Origin: an uncultured Actinomycetes bacterium
GTDB lineage: Bacteria > Actinomycetota > Acidimicrobiia > Acidimicrobiales > Ilumatobacteraceae
DNA: 5,075 nt
Direction: 5' to 3'
Assembly: GCA_903925985.1 (NCBI GenBank)
Contig: CAIYHK010000216.1
Coordinates: 1 to 5,075, forward strand
Shown here: one piece after another, positions 1 through 5,075 of the stretch
How the letters are laid out: each line of letters starts with the position of its first letter
Position numbering within the stretch: the first letter of the stretch is position 1
The notes under the pieces: model-generated
What the model saw: only the letters and a program-made list of their open reading frames with translations
What the model was told of the DNA's origin: nothing
Database searches by the model: none
Position numbers and translations under genes: made by a program

Positions 1-813
1 CGCCTTTGGCAGTGGACACTTTGTGATGCGCTCGGATTGAAGGGTCGCATTCTGATTTCTAAAGATGGAATCAATGGCACCGTGGGTGGTCCAATGTCGG
101 CTGTAAAGAAATATTGGCGCGCTACCAAGAGCTATGAAGCTTTCAAAGACACTGACTTCAAATGGTCGGATGGAATCGGTGATGATTTTCCGCGACTTCG
201 GGTGCGCGTACGCGATGAAATTGTGACCTTTGGTGCACCTGGCGAGTTGAAGGTGAATGGACGTGGGGTTGTTGGCGGCGGCGTGCATCTGTCCCCAGAA
301 CAAGTAAATGAACTAGTTGCCCAACGTGGAGATGAGGTCGTGTTCTTTGATGGCCGCAACGCATTCGAAGCCGCGATTGGTCGTTTCAAAGGTGCGGTAG
401 TGCCAGAGGTGGCGAACACCAAGGATTTTGTAAAAGTTCTCGATAGCGGTGCATTCGATCACCTAAAGAACCGGCCCATTGTCACGTACTGCACGGGTGG
501 TGTTCGTTGCGAAGTGCTGTCTGCGGTAATGAAGAACCGTGGATTCAACGAGGTCTACCAAATTGAAGGTGGAATTGTGCGATATGCGGAGGAATATCGT
601 GACCGTGGCCTGTGGAAAGGCTCCCTTTATGTATTCGATCGCAGGATGAAGATTGATTTTGCAGAATCTCCAAATGCAGTCGGCGTGTGTGAGTGCTGCG
701 GAAGCTCAGCTAGCGAATTGAAAAATTGTCTTAATCAGGAATGTCGCAAACTCACGGTCATGTGTCTTGGATGCCAAGAATCCGATGGGCTTTGCCCTGC
801 TTGCAGTGGTTAA
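1..813 (+). CDS. trhO: TrhO-family rhodanese, tRNA uridine(34) hydroxylase (5' end cut by window)
   Basis: TrhO (formerly YceA/UPF0176) catalyses O2-dependent hydroxylation of wobble uridine U34 in certain tRNAs to 5-hydroxyuridine; it is a cytoplasmic enzyme. The frame is open from base 1, giving 270 visible residues. The visible start, with [10 protein letters not shown] and DGINGTV, is the end of the N-terminal ferredoxin-like domain. The in-frame TTG at 37 is an internal Leu of the conserved LGLKGRI stretch, not the start, so I estimate that some 20-30 residues lie left of the window. The rhodanese domain follows, with DGRN at about visible residues 117-120 and the active-site loop YCTGGVRCE, whose likely catalytic Cys is C164 (bases 490-492). 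The C-terminus is Cys-rich: nine Cys between about 230 and 268 in a CxCC, C, C, CxxC, CxxC pattern, typical of the family and possibly metal binding. The stop overlaps that of the convergent lipoprotein gene. Family assignment is confident; activity is inferred from homology. Confidence 0.93.
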   Translation, partial: RLWQWTLCDALGLKGRILISKDGINGTVGGPMSAVKKYWRATKSYEAFKDTDFKWSDGIGDDFPRLRVRVRDEIVTFGAPGELKVNGRGVVGGGVHLSPEQVNELVAQRGDEVVFFDGRNAFEAAIGRFKGAVVPEVANTKDFVKVLDSGAFDHLKNRPIVTYCTGGVRCEVLSAVMKNRGFNEVYQIEGGIVRYAEEYRDRGLWKGSLYVFDRRMKIDFAESPNAVGVCECCGSSASELKNCLNQECRKLTVMCLGCQESDGLCPACSG

Positions 814-829
814 TTGATTCTGACTGCAA
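801..829. terminator. Inverted repeat across the convergent stop codons, possible weak bidirectional terminator
   Basis: TTGCAGT (801-807) and ACTGCAA (823-829) form a perfect 7-bp inverted repeat around a 15-nt loop that contains both overlapping stop codons (TTAA, 810-813). A smaller perfect hairpin, GGGC-TTT-GCCC (787-797), lies just beside it. Neither has a T tract on either strand, so an intrinsic terminator is unproven. Position at a tail-to-tail junction is the main argument. Confidence 0.35.
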
Positions 830-1502
830 TCGCACAGAAGTCACCCGGATCCTCTTCAAGCCCCGCACTGCCCTGAAGAATGATCGTGACTATTGAACCC
901 GAAGTGGCTTCGCTGAGATCGAGTGTTGTCGTGAAGGGAAAAGCCTCCTCGGCAGAACCGCCCATTGGAAATTGCTGGTCTATTGGCTGGCTATATGCGG
1001 AAGAATCAATCGCTGTCACCCGCAATTGCGCTTCGTAACCGCGACCTTTACCCGTTACTTCTGTGACAGCAGCATCAATGGAAGATTGATGTGCTGGACT
1101 ACTGATTGTGTTGCTTGCGTTAACTGCTGCAGTGACGAACCAACTCATAGCGGGGCCCAGCTTGCGCAGAAGCAATGTGCCACGCACCACTTCTGATTCA
1201 GGGCTGTAAACATCAATCTCACCACTCAGTGAATCTCCTCCCTGAAATTCACCGATGTTTGGCTCAACGCCAAGAGCATTGCGGACAAAGTCTTCGGCGG
1301 CTTCTTCAGGGGTCTGGAAAGAAACATTTGCTGCGGGCCAGATTGCGGGCTGTTCCAATTGGGGAATCGTCGTGGTTGTGCTGGTTGGTGTGGTTGTAGT
1401 TTCGGTCGTGGTTGTGAGATCTGCTGTGTCCTTGGACGAACATGATGCAAGGCCAACCAGAGCACTCAGTACAACCAGCGTTTTGGCAGAAGAACGTCTC
1501 AC
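810..1502 (-). CDS. Secreted lipoprotein of unknown function, Thr-rich linker plus beta-rich C-terminal domain
   Basis: This 230-residue protein starts at GTG (1502-1500), preceded 4 nt upstream by a strong GGAGG (1511-1507). The ATG two bases earlier is out of frame and runs straight into TGA. The N-terminus has MRRSSAK, a hydrophobic core and a lipobox LASC, predicting lipidation at C21 and anchoring on the outer face of the cytoplasmic membrane. Residues 30-45 are almost all Thr (13 of 16), a flexible and possibly glycosylated spacer. Residues from about 55 to 135 carry a small alpha/beta-looking segment. The last 100 residues alternate hydrophobic and polar residues and contain an ISSP motif followed by [12 protein letters not shown], which loosely recalls the Ig-like domain seen with spore-germination-type lipoproteins (Gmad2). 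That match is a weak guess made from memory. No catalytic motif is visible. The gene is divergent from mgsA and convergent with trhO, so it is probably monocistronic. Confidence 0.85.
   Translation of the reverse strand: MRRSSAKTLVVLSALVGLASCSSKDTADLTTTTETTTTPTSTTTTIPQLEQPAIWPAANVSFQTPEEAAEDFVRNALGVEPNIGEFQGGDSLSGEIDVYSPESEVVRGTLLLRKLGPAMSWFVTAAVNASNTISSPAHQSSIDAAVTEVTGKGRGYEAQLRVTAIDSSAYSQPIDQQFPMGGSAEEAFPFTTTLDLSEATSGSIVTIILQGSAGLEEDPGDFCAIAVRIN
1368..1415 (-). repeat. Low-complexity Thr-codon tract in the lipoprotein linker
   Basis: On the + strand this is a run of gtngtgg-type triplets; read on the minus strand it is ACN codons encoding 13 Thr of 16 residues, interrupted by Glu, Pro and Ser. 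It is a simple-sequence spacer between the lipid anchor and the folded domain, and a place where length could vary between strains. Confidence 0.75.
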
Positions 1503-1506
1503 ATGG

Positions 1507-1511
1507 CCTCC
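1507..1511 (-). promoter_or_regulatory. Ribosome binding site GGAGG for the lipoprotein gene
   Basis: GGAGG on the minus strand sits 4 nt before the GTG at 1502. It is the best Shine-Dalgarno in the window and decides the GTG start, since the overlapping ATG is immediately followed by a stop. Confidence 0.7.
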
Positions 1512-1546
1512 AAACGCGTGTGATTGTTATCAAGCGACAAGCACCA

Positions 1547-1572
1547 AGATAACCGTGTGATTTCGGTTGTCT
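1547..1572. promoter_or_regulatory. Imperfect 9-bp inverted repeat, candidate operator
   Basis: AGATAACCG (1547-1555) and CGGTTGTCT (1564-1572) are inverted arms with one non-matching pair (a G:T wobble as RNA) and an 8-nt centre. A further copy of the half-site in opposite orientation, GTTATC (1526-1531), makes a perfect 6-bp inverted pair with GATAAC at 1548-1553. Placement between two divergent promoters fits a transcription factor site. The regulator is unknown, and chance cannot be excluded. Confidence 0.35.
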
Positions 1573-1645
1573 CTCGGACGTTTGTCCCTTACTTGGGCTA
1601 TAGGTTGGCGGACTTTGATTACGAAGTACATAAGGGTCGTACAAC

Positions 1646-1651
1646 TACCCT
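1646..1651 (+). promoter_or_regulatory. Possible -10 box for leaderless mgsA transcript
   Basis: TACCCT fits the actinobacterial TANNNT -10 pattern and ends 7 nt before the mgsA ATG, the spacing expected when transcription begins at the start codon. No Shine-Dalgarno precedes this ATG, which agrees with a leaderless message. There is no good -35 and the motif is very short, so this is weak. Confidence 0.25.
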
Positions 1652-1658
1652 TGATTTC

Positions 1659-2099
1659 ATGAACAAAGAGGATCTCATCAACATCGAGAGCCCCGCGAAA
1701 AAACGTATCGCTTTGGTGGCACATGACAACATGAAAAGCGAGATGCTCGAATGGGCGAAAGCACACCACGATGTGCTTTCTCAGCACGTACTTCTTGGAA
1801 CTGGAACCACGGGTCGTTTAGTCGCCGAACAAACCGGCCTTGAAGTAGAAAGACTTCGGAGTGGTCCACTTGGTGGCGATCAGCAACTTGGCGCACGCAT
1901 CGCAGATCGCGAGATTGACATCTTGTTGTTCTTTTGGGATCCACTCGAGCCACAGCCACATGATCCAGATATCAAAGCCCTGTTGCGCATCGCTGTGGTC
2001 TGGAACATTCCGGTTGCGTGTAATCGGGCAAGTGCTGATTTCTTGATGTCGTCACCATTGGTGAATGAGATCTATCAGCGACGCGTTCCTAACTATTAG
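1659..2099 (+). CDS. mgsA: Methylglyoxal synthase
   Basis: MgsA converts dihydroxyacetone phosphate to methylglyoxal and phosphate, a cytoplasmic glycolytic bypass that releases phosphate when sugar phosphates accumulate. The 146-residue product aligns by eye along its whole length with the E. coli enzyme (152 residues). It keeps IALVAHD near the start, the phosphate-binding TGTTG, SGPLGGDQQ, FFWDPL, PHDPDIKALLR and VWNIPVACN. Catalytic and binding residues correspond to E. coli H19, D20, D71, D91, H98 and D101 (here H22, D23, D74, D94, H101 and D104), so it should be active. I chose ATG 1659 because the family begins about 20 residues before AHD. The frame stays open up to TTG 1524, but that would add 45 residues unlike the family. 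No Shine-Dalgarno precedes the ATG, so the transcript may be leaderless. It is the first gene of a probable operon, with gluQ starting 4 nt after its stop. Confidence 0.95.
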   Translation: MNKEDLINIESPAKKRIALVAHDNMKSEMLEWAKAHHDVLSQHVLLGTGTTGRLVAEQTGLEVERLRSGPLGGDQQLGARIADREIDILLFFWDPLEPQPHDPDIKALLRIAVVWNIPVACNRASADFLMSSPLVNEIYQRRVPNY

Positions 2100-2103
2100 A
2101 GCC

Positions 2104-2961
2104 ATGCCACAGCGTGGAAGATTCGCTCCATCACCAACAGGTGATCTTCATCTGGGCAATATTCGTACCGCGTTAATTGGGTATCTCTGGGCGCGAGAAT
2201 CTGATGGCGAATTTCTGATTCGGATGGAAGACCTAGACCAAATGACCTCTTCACGAGCACTCGGGGAGAGACAATTAGCTGATCTTGCTGCAATCGGAGT
2301 GGAGTCCGACATACCCGTCATTTGGCAAAGCGATCGCTTCGACATCTACAAGTCAATTATCAATGAACTCACGGAAAGGGGCTTGACCTATGAGTGTTTT
2401 TGCTCGCGACGTGAGATTCGCGAGGCTGCTGCGGCGCCGCACGGCCCTTTGCCTGATGGTGCATATCCAGGAACGTGTGCCGATCTCACGCCTGCAGAGC
2501 GCAGCGAACGCGCAAGGGAACGCCCCGCTGCAATTCGGTTACGAACTAATCGCTCGGTGGTGGCAATCCATGACACTCTTCACGGGGAGTTCTCTGCACA
2601 AGTTGATGATGTCGTGCTGCTTCGCAATGACGGGACACCGGCGTACAACCTTGCGGTTGTGGTCGATGATGCACTGCAAGGTGTGACTCAGATTTGTCGT
2701 GGTGATGATCTGTTGTCGAGCACGCCACGACAGGTCTATCTTCAGCGACTCCTTGGGTATCCAACACCTGAATATCTCCATGTCCCATTGGTGTTGGGTA
2801 ATGACGGCGAGCGACTCTCAAAACGCAACGGAGCACTCTCACTGCGTGACCTAGACGAGCAGGGGAGGCCAGCTGAATCGGTGCGGGAATTGCTGCTCGC
2901 GAGTATTGGTGGAAGCTTTAGTGCCGATGCATTGCTTAGGGTTGGTACATGGACGATCTAG
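2104..2961 (+). CDS. gluQ: Glutamyl-Q tRNA(Asp) synthetase
   Basis: GluQ-RS is a stand-alone paralogue of the glutamyl-tRNA synthetase catalytic domain. It activates glutamate without tRNA and attaches it to the queuine base at position 34 of tRNA(Asp). The product is 285 residues, close to the usual 290-310, and lacks the anticodon-binding domain of GluRS. Visible motifs in order are FAPSPTGDLHLGN (class I HIGH-type motif, residues 7-19), RMEDLD, a zinc site of C98, C100, Y121 and C125 (CxC followed by YPGTC, as in the E. coli enzyme), AYNLAVVVDD, GVTQICRGDDLL, and RLSKR (KMSKS-type, about 237-241). ATG 2104 is 4 nt after mgsA and directly precedes the conserved GRFAPSPTG. An in-frame ATG at 2065 lies inside mgsA and would add 13 unrelated residues. 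No Shine-Dalgarno is visible, so translation is probably coupled to mgsA. Activity implies that the cell makes or salvages queuosine. GluQ is also called YadB. Confidence 0.94.
   Translation: MPQRGRFAPSPTGDLHLGNIRTALIGYLWARESDGEFLIRMEDLDQMTSSRALGERQLADLAAIGVESDIPVIWQSDRFDIYKSIINELTERGLTYECFCSRREIREAAAAPHGPLPDGAYPGTCADLTPAERSERARERPAAIRLRTNRSVVAIHDTLHGEFSAQVDDVVLLRNDGTPAYNLAVVVDDALQGVTQICRGDDLLSSTPRQVYLQRLLGYPTPEYLHVPLVLGNDGERLSKRNGALSLRDLDEQGRPAESVRELLLASIGGSFSADALLRVGTWTI
2938..2941 (+). promoter_or_regulatory. Short Shine-Dalgarno AGGG for the 2OG oxygenase gene
   Basis: AGGG lies inside the gluQ 3' end, 7 nt before ATG 2949, and supports that start in place of later candidates. Confidence 0.45.
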
Positions 2962-3527
2962 AACGCGTGCTCGGTTATAAGGACTACGCGGATAATTCTC
3001 GTGCTGCCGAGGTGGTTGGCCCAGAGATGTTGTCGCTTTCCTACTGGAAGCCGGATTTCTGTGCTGCAATCATCCGAGCCGCCGAAGCAGTGGGTGGGTT
3101 TGAGCCACAACCTGATGATCCAGTACCAGGGCATGAGATCTCGCTGGCAATGATCAGCCCGCGTCTTTTCGAAGCAGTGCAGAATGATTTTGGCATCCGT
3201 GTCTGGCCGCAACTGCAAGGTCATTGGCCCCTTATCGACTACTACGGGCTTCGTGATGTCTTCGTGATCAAGTATCAGCCAGGGCTACAAGAAGAGTTAC
3301 GGATTCATCATGATGTTGCACAAGTTTCAGCGAGCGTGAAACTCAACGATGATTACGAAGGCGCAGACCTTGAGTTCCCACGCCAAGGAATGAGCAACGC
3401 GTCAATGAAAGTTGGGGAAATGCTGGCGTGGCCTTCAATGGTCACTCACGCCCATCGCAGTGCACCAATCAAGAGTGGCGTGAAATACAGCCTGACGTTC
3501 TGGTGTGAATTGCCTCTAATTGTCTGA
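2949..3527 (+). CDS. PLOD-like 2-oxoglutarate/Fe(II)-dependent oxygenase
   Basis: This 192-residue protein has a C-terminal double-stranded beta-helix dioxygenase domain. Enzymes of this superfamily couple 2-oxoglutarate decarboxylation to O2-dependent hydroxylation, often of Lys, Pro or other residues in proteins. Residues 104-188 match by eye the catalytic core of animal procollagen lysyl hydroxylases: FVIKYQP, then IHHD, SVKLNDDYEGADLEF, VTHAH and the closing GVKYSLTF. Inferred Fe(II) ligands are H120, D122 (HxD) and H169. K179, ten residues after H169, sits where PLOD enzymes have the 2OG-binding Arg; Lys is used there in prolyl 4-hydroxylases. Residues 1-100 look mostly helical and I recognise no domain in them. 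There is no signal peptide, so it should act in the cytoplasm. The start overlaps gluQ by 13 nt and the 3' end overlaps the convergent MBL-Rieske gene by 12 nt. It is the last gene of the mgsA-gluQ block. Substrate unknown; a translation-related target is only guilt by association. Confidence 0.88.
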   Translation: MDDLERVLGYKDYADNSRAAEVVGPEMLSLSYWKPDFCAAIIRAAEAVGGFEPQPDDPVPGHEISLAMISPRLFEAVQNDFGIRVWPQLQGHWPLIDYYGLRDVFVIKYQPGLQEELRIHHDVAQVSASVKLNDDYEGADLEFPRQGMSNASMKVGEMLAWPSMVTHAHRSAPIKSGVKYSLTFWCELPLIV

Positions 3528-5063
3528 GCGACGCACACGCAGTGCTTTGTCGTCTGCAGTAAGACACTTCCCAGTTTCTAGATCAAACTTCCATCCATGC
3601 AGTGTGCAAGTGAGTACCTTGCCATCGCACTCACCAAAAATGCTGAGGTCAGCCTTTCGGTGCGGGCAATAACGCTCCATGGTGTACCCGCCGAGCTCAA
3701 TTTCGTCAGAGTCTTCTTGCTTTGTGACTTTGCCACGAGCTTCTGATTCGGTTCGGCTCATTCGATCTGGGCTCAGCGACTTAAAGAAGTTGTAGAGGTA
3801 CTCATTGAATTCACCTTCGCGCCAAGCCTTGAATCGGCACGAGAGGAACAGCGAGTTGGACCAATCAACAGCTCGAGCCGAGATGACACTTTCCAATATT
3901 TCCGACGGAATCTCAAAACGAAAACCGTAAGGCTCATCGGCATGAGCTCGTACTTGATGCGCCGCAAAATCAATCAGAATCTCATTTGTGCCTGAGCGAA
4001 TCAGGCAGTTGGCCCCCACCAATGAGCACAGAGTTGGCGCCATCGACATAAGGGGCTCGAACCAGAGCTTCAGTGTTTGGATGACATCGAGACCGGGGAC
4101 ACCCCAAGTCGCCTTTTCGTGAGCAATCCTCTCGGCCCAATCTGCTTTGTATTGCTGAAGGTATTCACCTTTATTTTCAAAGATTGTTGCAAGTTGAGAT
4201 TCATCGCATGGCTGGACAACTTCAACTGAACCATTTTGGATAGTGACAACGGTGCCAGGAATGTTCATGACTCCACGCCCTAAGTTCATTTGGCTGAGCC
4301 GTCGCAGAAACTCACTTTGGTCTGGGAAGATCGAAGGCTCGTCGCCAGTAATCACATTGAATGCAAAAAGTTCGTCATCCAAAAAACACGGCGGGCCCGC
4401 GGAGGGAGCCACAACTTGAGCTTTCAGCGACTCGACATACTTAAAACTTCGCGCGAACTGACTTTCGACCTTTGCGGATACGAGCTGACGCATCTCAGCC
4501 TCAGGGATTTCGTAGACCATCGGATACCAAATTGCGCCGCTGAACTGTAAGTAGTGGACATCCACGGGTCCATGTGCGGCCAGCGCAGCAACGTCATGTG
4601 TGCGGCAATCATTCTGATTTACGACTCGACCCGTCGGGCCGCTGATCACAATTGCTGAATCACCACCTGGCCCATCGGTGATTGAGGTTTCGACATGAAT
4701 AGCCACTTGCAATTCACCCAGAGACAATGGCTGAGCATTTGTGGTGCGAATGAAATTGGCGAAGCCAAGTTTGCGGAGCTCACCCTCGAGTTCCTGCGAT
4801 GGGTAGTCCGGCAAGAGAACAGAGACGCCCTTGTTCATTCGGTTGCCAAGGAACTTTGAATCTAAGTGGTCACCATGAAGATGTGAGATGTAGAGGTAGT
4901 CCGGATTTGTAATTGCGGACATCAACTCATCAGAGAGCTGATCGTTACGTGGAAAGACGAACCACGATGCAAAAAATGCTGGCTCAAACCAAGGATCACA
5001 AACGATGGTCTTGCCACCGGCCTGCACCATGAGGCCGGCATGGCCAATGGTTGTGACCTGCAT
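3516..5063 (-). CDS. MBL-fold/Rieske [2Fe-2S] fusion protein
   Basis: The 515-residue product starts at ATG 5063, with a weak GAG 7 nt upstream. Residues 1 to about 300 form a UlaG-like metallo-beta-lactamase fold: GHAGLMVQAGGKTIVCDPW, then SHLHGDHLD (HxHxDH, 61-66). H123 or E125, D152 and H170 are further possible metal ligands. Residues of about 325-430 form a mixed segment that loosely recalls an SCP2-like fold (low certainty). Residues of about 455-510 are a Rieske domain with CPH (C466, H468), 17 residues, CTLH (C486, H489), then HGWKFDLETG, a complete cluster-binding set. The same two domains occur in CMP-N-acetylneuraminate hydroxylase, but there the Rieske domain is N-terminal. From memory, mycobacteria carry a protein of this size and order. 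There is no signal peptide or membrane segment. It probably binds metal and [2Fe-2S] and may be an oxygenase or electron-transfer protein; substrate unknown. It converges on the oxygenase gene. The first upstream gene is outside the window. Confidence 0.88.
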   Translation of the reverse strand: MQVTTIGHAGLMVQAGGKTIVCDPWFEPAFFASWFVFPRNDQLSDELMSAITNPDYLYISHLHGDHLDSKFLGNRMNKGVSVLLPDYPSQELEGELRKLGFANFIRTTNAQPLSLGELQVAIHVETSITDGPGGDSAIVISGPTGRVVNQNDCRTHDVAALAAHGPVDVHYLQFSGAIWYPMVYEIPEAEMRQLVSAKVESQFARSFKYVESLKAQVVAPSAGPPCFLDDELFAFNVITGDEPSIFPDQSEFLRRLSQMNLGRGVMNIPGTVVTIQNGSVEVVQPCDESQLATIFENKGEYLQQYKADWAERIAHEKATWGVPGLDVIQTLKLWFEPLMSMAPTLCSLVGANCLIRSGTNEILIDFAAHQVRAHADEPYGFRFEIPSEILESVISARAVDWSNSLFLSCRFKAWREGEFNEYLYNFFKSLSPDRMSRTESEARGKVTKQEDSDEIELGGYTMERYCPHRKADLSIFGECDGKVLTCTLHGWKFDLETGKCLTADDKALRVRRSDN

Positions 5064-5075
5064 GAATTAACTCAG

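Larger units (their letters stand above)
1503..1658. promoter_or_regulatory. Divergent intergenic region between lipoprotein gene and mgsA
   Basis: These 156 nt must hold the promoters of both divergent genes. Visible contents are the GGAGG ribosome site of the lipoprotein gene (1507-1511), a 9-bp direct repeat CGTGTGATT (1517-1525 and 1554-1562), an inverted repeat with arms 1547-1555 and 1564-1572, and a possible TANNNT -10 box close to the mgsA ATG. No convincing paired -35/-10 promoter was found on either strand. An open frame runs upstream from mgsA to a TTG at 1524, but that extension does not match known MgsA sequences. Confidence 0.6.

Noticed and set aside
37..39. TTG as the start of the rhodanese gene
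   Set aside because: The frame is open to base 1 and the upstream codons continue the conserved TrhO N-terminal domain; TTG encodes an internal Leu of LGLKGRI.
1519..1534. CRP-type site TGTGA-N6-TCAAG
   Set aside because: Only the left half fits the consensus TGTGA-N6-TCACA; the right half matches 3 of 5 bases, and the organism is unlikely to be a proteobacterium.
1255..1560. Plus-strand open frame with a Val-rich stretch that looks like a membrane helix
   Set aside because: It is the antisense shadow of the Thr-codon linker of the lipoprotein; the Val run comes from the reverse complement of ACN codons.
1599..1632. Promoter-like TATAGG (1599-1604) and the TTGGCG-16 nt-TACATA pair (1605-1632)
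   Set aside because: TATAGG has no -35 at proper distance, and the TTGGCG/TACATA pair matches consensus at only about half the positions.
1524..1658. 45-residue N-terminal extension of MgsA from TTG 1524
   Set aside because: The extension does not resemble any MgsA sequence, has no ribosome site, and would place the start next to the lipoprotein start; ATG 1659 gives the normal family length.
2065..2103. Upstream ATG start for GluQ-RS
   Set aside because: It lies inside the mgsA end and adds residues outside the family; ATG 2104 directly precedes the conserved GRFAPSPTG.
2104..2961. Truncated glutamyl-tRNA synthetase (gltX) pseudogene
   Set aside because: The length, the zinc site CxC...YxxxC and the intact KMSKS-type motif match the complete GluQ-RS family, not a broken GluRS.
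1..5075. Mobile element, phage, CRISPR or defence island
   Set aside because: There are no terminal repeats, transposase, integrase, spaced direct repeats or recognised defence domains; the genes are mainly housekeeping types.

Overview
The window looks like a compact bacterial chromosome segment, most likely from an actinobacterium. A free-living, Acidimicrobiia-like aquatic lineage with moderate G+C is my best guess. The grounds are a type II signal peptide followed by a Thr-rich linker (a style common in Acidimicrobiia), roughly 50% G+C by eye, GTG start use, starts with weak or no Shine-Dalgarno, and an MBL-Rieske fusion of a type I associate with actinobacteria from memory. The taxonomic placement is inference. 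No rRNA, tRNA, CRISPR array, insertion sequence or phage gene was seen.

Layout: (1) 1-813 (+), the 3' part of a TrhO-type rhodanese (tRNA U34 hydroxylase), cut by the left edge. (2) 810-1502 (-), a lipoprotein of unknown function that converges on trhO; the two stop codons share bases in TTAA. (3) 1503-1658, a divergent intergenic region of 156 nt, the only real non-coding stretch, holding an imperfect inverted repeat and a 9-bp direct repeat. (4) 1659-3527 (+), a tight three-gene block: methylglyoxal synthase (mgsA), glutamyl-Q tRNA(Asp) synthetase (gluQ) 4 nt downstream, and a 2-oxoglutarate/Fe(II) oxygenase resembling lysyl hydroxylases (PLOD) that overlaps gluQ by 13 nt. (5) 3516-5063 (-), a 515-residue protein with an N-terminal metallo-beta-lactamase fold and a C-terminal Rieske [2Fe-2S] domain, converging on the oxygenase gene with a 12-nt overlap.

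How the genes relate: TrhO and GluQ both act on the tRNA wobble position (U34 hydroxylation and glutamylation of queuosine-34), although they are not in one operon. TrhO, the PLOD-like oxygenase and possibly the Rieske protein would all use O2. MgsA links to central carbon and phosphate balance and has no obvious functional tie to its operon partners. I see no convincing new defence or mobile system. The least understood items are the PLOD-like oxygenase co-transcribed with gluQ, the MBL-Rieske fusion, the orphan lipoprotein, and the repeat-bearing intergenic region.
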